From positions 8,112,364-8,127,363 of the forward strand of contig NC_135550.1 in the NCBI RefSeq assembly GCF_964340395.1: 15,000 nt of DNA. The letters are read 5' to 3'. The position numbers were made by a program, and so were the translations under genes. This DNA comes from Glandiceps talaboti. Its lineage: Eukaryota; Hemichordata; Enteropneusta; Spengelidae. Shown piece by piece: positions 7,750 to 15,000 of the stretch (within the stretch, counting starts at the first letter, position 1; each line of letters opens with the position of its first letter). The notes beneath the pieces are model-generated. The model was not told the origin of the DNA and ran no database searches. It saw nothing but the letters and a program-made list of their open reading frames with translations.

Positions 7750-8894
7750 GTGATGAGTTTATCGGGTAATTCTTGACATCGTGATGTTGTTTTTGAATCA
7801 CTCAGTAGATATATTATTAAAATCTTAGGCGAATAGCTGCGAATTGTGAAAGCTCAGAAGTTGCCGACGTTTTGCAATATTGCGTGGAGACTTCCATATT
7901 AATCATGGAATCAAAACCCGTGTATGTAAAATATATATACATTATGAATAGCGCAATACAGTGGCAAATATACATAATCAAGACAATGGGGGCGCTATTT
8001 CTTGTACTACGAGGAATACTAGTACAAGAAATGCCAATGCATTATGCTATATACAATACCGCTGATGCTTCTTGCTGTATTTGCATAACAAATAGACCAT
8101 GGTGCACTTTGGTTGTTTATTTATCAGTGGTGATTGTGATATTATATACAAATTTATTCATTTACATTTTTGCAAGATGTTGCACGCCACAATGAAATAT
8201 TACAATCGTATGACAAACGTCTGTGTCTCCAAACAGTGTAAATTTAAAACGTAATAAATCGGCTAATCAAAATATGCAACAAATACTTGGTAAATTTTCG
8301 TGTTATACATTTTGTATAATTATATAAATATCAATTCACACAAAACACTGTCACAAACAGTATCCATGACAATGCTACACACTGTGTCCCGTCATAAATG
8401 TTATAGCTAATATATCGAAGTTGATTGTTCTACTGCCAGGTCGACAGCGAGGCGGCAGACTTTATGTCATTTATCTAAAACCGTTAAATATGTTTTATGT
8501 TTTATGTTTTGTGTGAACACAACATTTGCATGTCCATGAGTCAATATTCGTGATTTTCACTGACATATATATATATAATCTTGTTTTTTTGGGGGGAAAA
8601 TCATGAAAATGTAGGGGAATCTTGTGACAACACAGTGGGTATAGGCCACTACTGTACAATGTGTAAGTCTAAAAGTGACACGACCTGTATCAGAGATCCA
8701 ATTCCATTTCAGGCCAGTATACAAAACACACATGCATTAAATACGCAATGAAAATTTCATACTGCACTGTGGACCAATTGCAAATCAGCGTGTGTCAACA
8801 AAGATAGAGGTACGTGATTATGCATAAAATGAATACTGTAGTATGCCGATTTTCAATTTTTGTATGTCACCAAAATTATCGTGACGTAATTCAA
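7750..8894. other. AT-rich spacer with a strong hairpin, no gene recognised
   Basis: A frame at 7872-8195 (107 codons) has two hydrophobic stretches but no ATG start and no known domain. The segment includes a 12-bp perfect inverted repeat (7998-8031) and short ATGTTTT repeats (about 8490-8512). Nothing else is supported. Confidence 0.5.
7998..8031. repeat. 12-bp perfect inverted repeat (hairpin)
   Basis: TTTCTTGTACTA (7998-8009) and TAGTACAAGAAA (8020-8031) are exact reverse complements with a 10-nt loop. No T-run follows and no transposon ends flank it; its function is unknown. Confidence 0.85.
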
Positions 8895-8898
8895 TTAA

Positions 8899-9241
8899 TG
8901 TGGCCACATGAATGACAAATTTTTATTTATTTTGAATGTTTTATTCATAAAACAACATACAATTTCAGTATGTTTTCTTACTTGAAAAAATACCCCAATG
9001 TGAAACAACATATACCAAGTCCTTGTTTGTAACTCAATAAATTAAAAAAAGCTATACAAAGTGTCTGAATTTTTTTTTTATAATTGTACGTACAATAACA
9101 AATTTTTACAAGTTTTTTTTCGCAATTTAATGAAAAATGAATTTGATATTTGTCGTTTCATATTGTTTTTTCAAGTAGGAAAACATAATAAATATGTTTT
9201 ATGAATACAAATAAATACCCATTTGTCAACCATATGGCCAC
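8899..9241. mobile_element. MITE family A, copy 1 (long TIRs, TTAA target)
   Basis: A 343-bp element with arms of about 100 bp. The left arm starts TGTGGCCACATG and the right arm ends CATATGGCCACT. Both arms contain in order a TGACAAA block, TATTTATTT, TTCATAAAAC, TATGTTTTC, TACTTGAAAAAA and a TGAAAC block. It is flanked by TTAA (8895-8898) and TTAG (9242-9245, apparently mutated). The same family recurs at 13183-14128. There is no transposase, so it is non-autonomous and probably moved by a TTAA-specific enzyme. Confidence 0.9.
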
Positions 9242-9245
9242 TTAG

Positions 9246-11265
9246 ACTATGAGATACACCTTGTTACTCCGCCATCACTGGCCTCTTCTCTTCCACTTTA
9301 AATGGCGATTTTTATCTCATATCGAATTCCTTGATGAGTGCTGTATGAATTGCTAGACACGAATCATATGTTAGTGTGTCTGAGGGAAACATGTGAAACT
9401 AAAAAAGTAAGCTCGTATTAAACGACCATAAAGTTGCTGCATTGTGCCTCAAGACTCGTTACATCATCGTTTCTTAGATCTGTTGCGCCACTTCCTTTTT
9501 TTTACTTTCCCGCTTGTCTGTGCTTCATCCACTTGTTACCCTGTAACACCCGCCGTGTCGTTCCACCCTTGCATAGGGCTGCACGATACGGCGTATCTGA
9601 GACTACTAACGTACACTATTCACTGCATCTCTTTGTAAAGTGATCTGTGATAATTTATTTAGAAGATCTGTGATAATTACTAATTCGTGTTCACAGATAC
9701 GTCTACACACAGGTGTTACGTACGGACGCGAGAGTTCTATCATGGATGAGTCCGTAGGCAATCCATCTTCCAATATGTTTTTCTATCTGTGAATAGTCCT
9801 CAAATTTGACCAAATTGACTGCTTATTTGTCGATCATAATGCGTACATAAAACAAGCTGTTTTTAAAAAACTTGGAATTTAGTAATAACAGTTTTCAGAA
9901 GGAGATTTGTGAATATATCATTTCCAAATAAATTAACTGCGTAGCTCAAATTAAAAAAACAACCGTCTATTAAATCGATTGGTCAATTTACACGATACTT
10001 ATTCGATACGTCACTGTCTCTATCACTATATCATCTTCGTCATCGTTTGACGTGTAACTATTATAACCTTGTATTGTTTACTGTAGATCTCATATGATGC
10101 GAATCCGTTTTGACCATCTCATGCTTCCCAAACAAATTATTAGGTGCATGAAATCACAGACAGTTGAGGGGTGAAATGTCTCGTTGCATTGTTCTGATGC
10201 CTGTAAAGGGACAACACAAATTACCCTCTGTATTCAGTTTGACATTGTTTATAATTAATGACATTTTGGAAGAAAAAAAACACATAACACGGCAGAATTT
10301 TCCTAAGTTCTGTCTTTTAAATTTACACAACGTGTTATTTTAAGTTTTTCATCACCAAAAGAGAAGGCCTTTGTGGAGTTTTAGTAGCCGAAGAAACATC
10401 ACGAAATCCACACCGTGCTCATCCTTGTGCAGGCAGTGGCGAAACTCAGGCGCACACGTGTTGATCCCTGGAAGTAGCGATGTTGATTCACACGAGAACT
10501 GCTTCCTTTCCCGATGCAGACTTTGCAGACTTTACGCAAAACAACTCCTCCAAGTCCGAATCATCCCAAGTTCAAACTTTGACTCCCAATCTTCTCCGTT
10601 CGTCTTCTCGTTTGCGCTCTTCTTCTGCCACTTGCTACAGTAAAGGAGAAGAAGAAGAAGAAGTTAAAAATAGACAGTTAATCTAAACACTGAAGTAACT
10701 ATTCACAGCTAGATAGCAATGATAATACAACACAAGTACATCTAAATGATGAATCAATGTACCGATTATGCGACGATGATGACTCATGCCACTTTCACTA
10801 CTTCAAGTGATAGATATCTCTCTAGTAATAGTAGTATCTCGCTATGCCTGGCAAGTCAACGCATTTATTGCATAAACTTCGTGATCAGCCTCCCTTATCG
10901 GAGGAATGACGCCAGACATGAGTAAACATCCTTCTTCAACGCCGTCTCATCTAAATACTATTCCAATCCACTGAAATCCCTGCAATTTCTTAATTTTGAT
11001 CTTTATTGAAATTTGTGAACAAATTGTATGAATTTCAATGAGGATTCCGTCACAAAACTGTCATTGTAAAGTGACAGTTTGAAAAAATGATCGAATTTTG
11101 AGTATATGGTTACCGTTGTTGTTTAAAGTACAAATTAAGCAGAATCCAGGTATGCATGACGTATACTGTACTGAATAGAATAATTATGCAGTACATACGT
11201 GGAATGTTATTTTCATAAAGTACTTTTGTCACCGCATTATCAGATGTCCTTTTCAGGTGATTTAA
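9246..11265. other. Two-kilobase gap, no gene recognised
   Basis: Overlapping frames occur at 9434-9643 and 10371-10686. The latter is Ser/Arg-rich and followed by a GTAAAG donor-like site near 10640 and a GAAGAA run, so an exon cannot be excluded, but no domain is visible in any frame. Small structures: a 14-bp direct repeat GATCTGTGATAATT (9642-9655, 9665-9678) and inverted repeats at 11005-11039 and 11055-11080. Confidence 0.5.
11055..11080. repeat. 9-bp perfect hairpin
   Basis: AAACTGTCA (11055-11063) pairs with TGACAGTTT (11072-11080) across an 8-nt loop. A second inverted repeat, ATTGAAATT/AATTTCAAT (11005-11013 and 11031-11039), lies just upstream. These may be remnants of a foldback element. 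Confidence 0.7.
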
Positions 11266-11358
11266 ACACCACCACCACCCTCACCACCCCCACCACCACC
11301 TAAACCAAACCAACCCCCACCACCACCCCCCACCACCACCACCACCACCACCACCCCC
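11266..11358 (+). repeat. (CAC/CCA)n microsatellite
   Basis: About 93 bp of imperfect CAC trinucleotides interrupted by C runs and an AAACCAAACCAACC stretch. No transcribed context is evident. Confidence 0.95.
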
Positions 11359-11579
11359 AAAAAACCTCCCCATATAAATAACAAACAAATACACAAATAT
11401 AAAATCACTGTGACATACATTCTTAATCAAAGATTCACCGTAATATCCGCAGTTACGCTTTTCTCGTCTCTAAAATAAAGCATAATTTCCAAATTCAGCG
11501 ATATATTAAAAACATAATATATTTCAAGAAGAGAAAAAAAGTTATTGTCTTAAAGTTTTACCACGTGTTTAAGTTTATT

Positions 11580-11947
11580 TTATGGCGCGATTTTAGAGGT
11601 AACAGAAAGAAGACACATAGGAAGGCCTTGACTATAGTAGCTTCCTACGTCGCAAGGAAACTGGTTGCTGCCTAATGCCTTTAGAAACTCGATGGACATT
11701 CTACTGACAGTGTCAACCTGAACCACTCCAGATGAACGCTTTAAAGGAGTTGTTATGAAGCTGTTCAATGTTCCAGCTATAACTACAGGAACGCAGCTAT
11801 AACTACAGGAACGCAAAGAAAAATAAAACCTCTGCTCTGAATATTTCTAAGTCTGTCAATCGAGTTACTATATGCATAGCAAATAATGACTCCGTGGCTA
11901 CTATCTGTAATGCATGCAGGATGGAGGCGTAGAATGTACTGGGGGAT
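11580..11947 (-). pseudogene. Unidentified minus-strand open frame broken by a 20-bp tandem duplication
   Basis: On the minus strand one frame is open from just after a TAA (11948-11950) and would run to the TAA at 11580-11582, 115 codons plus stop, if one copy of a 20-bp direct repeat (11775-11794 and 11795-11814) were absent. With both copies present the frame shifts and stops at TAG inside the repeat. The 3' part (ending ...SVTSKIAP) is also preceded on the minus strand by a T-rich tract and CTGTAG, so it could be a terminal exon whose 3' splice site has been duplicated. No domain was recognised. A second frame (11803-12060, 85 codons) overlaps it and may be the shadow, or the reverse. Coding status is uncertain. 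Confidence 0.25.
11775..11814. repeat. 20-bp perfect tandem duplication
   Basis: AGCTATAACTACAGGAACGC occurs twice head to tail with no mismatch, so the event is recent or the copies are conserved. It shifts reading frames by two bases and duplicates a minus-strand CTGTAG splice-acceptor-like site. Confidence 0.95.
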
Positions 11948-12060
11948 TTATACGGATCAAAAGGGCATTCTCTTAATTCCATGGGGAGTCGTAGTAGGGG
12001 TATTAGCATTGATGGAGGGATCAGAGTAGATGTCCTGATTTCAGGTAAATTTGACGACAT

Positions 12061-12300
12061 GACAGAATGTTATGGTGGCTCACTTTTAGCATTCTCGCAA
12101 GTCAGGGTACACGTTTTCTACTGACTCAACGAAAAATAATAATTCTCTGCAGGGGAATGTCTGTAAAGCGTTGCCGGAAAGAGGCTAGTAGTTTTGAAGA
12201 CGATGACATTAGTATCTCGATAAGTATAACATATATACGTTAATATCTCCTGTCATATCACCTGACGTATAAAGAACTTGCTACTATACGCTATTACCAT
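12061..12300. other. Spacer before the TCTG/TC microsatellite
   Basis: No open frame, RNA gene or repeat recognised. Confidence 0.5.
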
Positions 12301-13182
<882 letters not shown>

Positions 13183-13461
13183 AGTGGTATGGATGACAAG
13201 TGAGTGTTTATTTAGGATATTTAATTCACAAAATAATTTTACTTTGTTTTTCTACTTGAAAATACAAAGTGAAAGAACATTTACCAAGTCCTAGTTTGTA
13301 CTCAATAAATTACAAAAAGTTGAAATAAAATGTCTGTTATTGTAAGTACAATTATAAACTTTTTACACATTTTGTTTAGCTTTTTGTCATTTATTGATTT
13401 ACTAACAATAACGTGGTATATGTTGTTTCACTTTGTATTTTCAAGTAGAAAAACACATTAA

Positions 13462-14064
13462 AGTGACACAAGCTAATATATGTAGTGTATAAGTTTTTTA
13501 CTCAAGTGAAGATATTTGCATAATAAACCCCTATTTTAAAACGATTCTACTATCGATACATGCGTTTTATAACGTTACAATTATCTTCTGACATTGGTAA
13601 AACAGTTGATTGCACATTAGGGATTTCCTGAGCATTTTTTTATACGTATGATAAATTACGTCATCGGATCGTTTATGAATAATTATTACACTCTGATACC
13701 AGGTTTGAGTTCAGTCTATAGGGAACTTGCAAACCAGACTGAGCATCCTCAGTCACAAAGGACTATGGGATTGTCTGTGGTTATCGTAATACCTAAGCTT
13801 GAGCTACTGATAAAATAAACCTCCCACAATGGTCAGGGTAACTATGAATTGATTATTTGTGATTGCAAACAATGTAACAGTATCGTTTACAATACCAATT
13901 CATGAGTATTTATTATCACATTTCCCATGATGCAACATTCAACATGGTGGGTTTGCAAGTTCCCTATTGCAAGTGATGGTTAAGTGTGCTCCAGTAAGTA
14001 CAATACTAGGAGTATCTTAATAAATATGCAGCATAAACTACGCCTAAGCTCAGCTTGTGTCCCT
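13462..14064. mobile_element. MITE family B, copy 2, nested in family A and carrying element C
   Basis: Ends AGTGACACAAGCT and AGCTTGTGTCCCT form inverted repeats with flanking TTAA duplications at 13458-13461 and 14065-14068. It aligns with 915-1271 in reverse orientation along its length, except for an extra ~245-bp segment (13721-13964) that is absent from copy 1 and has its own inverted repeats. Confidence 0.92.
13721..13964. mobile_element. MITE C, nested in family B (TA target)
   Basis: Terminal inverted repeats GGGAACTTGCAAACC (13721-13735) and GGTTTGCAAGTTCCC (13950-13964) are perfect over 15 bp and flanked by TA on both sides (13719-13720 and 13965-13966). This fits a Tc1/mariner-type target. 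The segment is missing from family B copy 1, where the flanking sequences meet directly. It has no coding capacity. Confidence 0.9.
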
Positions 14065-14348
14065 TTAACTTTATTCGGTAAATTAAAAATTCCAAAATAA
14101 ATACCCATTTCTCATCCGTATGACCACTTTAATACTATCTTCAATTTATACTACTCTACATGCTCTTATCACGACAACTACAAAACATTAGTCTTCATAC
14201 ACCGACGCTCTCTTGACAAGCAGAATAAGATCCATCGAGAAATTTACTAAATGTGACTCGGAAGAAAATACAATGAAAATAAGGGGGAAATCTCACAGAA
14301 TAACAGCAGCTGACAGCAAATGATACTAATAGGCCGTCAGACTTTCAG

Positions 14349-14361
14349 TGACCTTTGAACT
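14349..14361 (-). promoter_or_regulatory. DR1 nuclear-receptor half-site pair
   Basis: The minus strand reads AGTTCAAAGGTCA, that is AGTTCA-A-AGGTCA, matching the direct-repeat-1 consensus bound by HNF4 and RXR-type receptors in animals. No gene is identified next to it, so it may be a chance match. Confidence 0.35.
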
Positions 14362-14821
14362 TTGCAACGAGTGTGGTGTCACTGGAGGCCTCGTTCCCAG
14401 AGCACTTATCTCCCAATTTGGGAATCCAATTTGGTAAATTGGCTACACATGCTCGTAATTGACGTTCGTATGTGTGACATACCTGCGTACATCCTGCCTC
14501 TTTTTTCTCTCTCTAAAAGAAGAAACAACTCGGAAAAGTCGTTTAATTTTTTATTGCCATTTAAAAGATAGCAGTACAACAGCAGCATGAATACACGCCT
14601 AATTGAAACATGCACTCACAGCTTACAGGGGTTAATTTACCTGCAGAGAAACGTCTTAAGTCGACGTATGTGCGTTATTGTCAATTAGGCAAATATACCT
14701 TGAAGAGTGAAGAGGTCAGCCGGGGCTTTGAAATGCATGTGACGCGATGTAGTATTTGTAGTTAAAACTGACGTAAGGAGAATTCGGTGTGTTTGTTTGC
14801 TGCTAAATTTGTCGACCACTG

Positions 14822-14837
14822 GTTCGATCGATCGAAC
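14822..14837. repeat. 16-bp perfect palindrome
   Basis: GTTCGATCGATCGAAC is its own reverse complement. It is unusual in AT-rich DNA because it has three CpG sites. No function is assigned. Confidence 0.9.
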
Positions 14838-15000
14838 TCTCGACATCATGCCAGGGGATGTATAGAAACACCGATAAATGTCTAAAAATTCCATACAAAT
14901 GTTGAACATTCAGTATCATATTATCGTAGTGAGAATTTATACAGAGAAACTTTTCAACTTTTGTAAGTTTGCTTGAGAAGGAGGAAGTCCCTGCTTTACC

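Larger units (their letters stand above)
13183..14128. mobile_element. MITE family A, copy 2, interrupted by family B
   Basis: The left end AGTGGTATGGATGACAAG and right end CATCCGTATGACCACT are flanked by perfect TTAA duplications (13179-13182 and 14129-14132). The body matches 8899-9241 (shared ACCAAGTCC.AGTTTGTA-like, CTCAATAAATTA and TTTTCAAGTAG blocks). At 13458 it is split by a family B element, and its remaining right arm (ACTTTATTCGG...ATAAATACCCATTT) resumes after 14068. Removing the 607-bp insert leaves 339 bp, close to the 343 bp of copy 1. Confidence 0.9.
14133..15000. other. Terminal region, no gene recognised
   Basis: Short overlapping frames on both strands (14362-14615 and 14685-14909) have no domain. 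The region contains a DR1-type nuclear receptor motif (14349-14361), a CCAATTTGG direct repeat (about 14413-14434) and a 16-bp perfect palindrome (14822-14837). Confidence 0.5.

Noticed and set aside
7872-8195. 107-codon frame with hydrophobic segments
   Set aside because: It starts at a TTG, has no recognisable domain, and hydrophobic chance peptides are expected in AT-rich DNA.
10371-10686. Two overlapping Ser/Arg-rich frames with a donor-like GTAAAG near the end
   Set aside because: No domain was recognised in either frame and no credible partner exon was found; noted only as an unproven exon.

Overview
This is eukaryotic, almost certainly animal, nuclear DNA. It is AT-rich, gene-poor and full of microsatellites, homopolymer runs and small inverted-repeat transposons. 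The one clear gene is split by GT-AG introns and encodes a secreted TGF-beta superfamily ligand, a family confined to animals. Repeat style and ligand divergence suggest an invertebrate (a lancelet, hemichordate, echinoderm or mollusc would all fit), but the sequence alone does not fix the species.

Layout. 1-3700: non-coding, with a foldback element (270-519), a G-rich minisatellite (655-725), one copy of a TTAA-flanked MITE (family B, 915-1271), an unrelated terminal-inverted-repeat element (1657-2075) and homopolymer runs. 3866-5717: the ligand gene, three coding exons (3866-4118, 4362-4871, 5470-5717) joined by two phase-1 introns into a 336-codon reading frame. It has a signal peptide, a short propeptide, a furin site and a cystine-knot domain. 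Intron 2 carries a (GATG)n and an (AAC)n microsatellite. 5673-6290: the end of the last exon and its 3' flank are repeated about every 200 bp in three decayed copies plus a fragment. 7163-7731: two copies of an ~82-bp repeat flank a retroelement-like tail and a hammerhead-ribozyme-like motif. 8899-9241: a MITE with long terminal inverted repeats (family A). 11266-11358 and 12301-12532: large microsatellites. 11580-11947: a minus-strand open frame broken by a 20-bp tandem duplication. 13183-14128: a second family A MITE holding a family B MITE, which itself holds a third element (C), a three-level nest. 14129-15000: no recognised gene.

The most notable results are the ligand itself (it lacks the inter-chain cysteine and both conserved finger-1 tryptophans of typical BMP-like ligands), the tandem duplication of its 3' end, and the nested transposons, whose insertion order can be read from target-site duplications and from intact copies elsewhere in the window. 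No prokaryotic gene, CRISPR array, rRNA or tRNA was seen.
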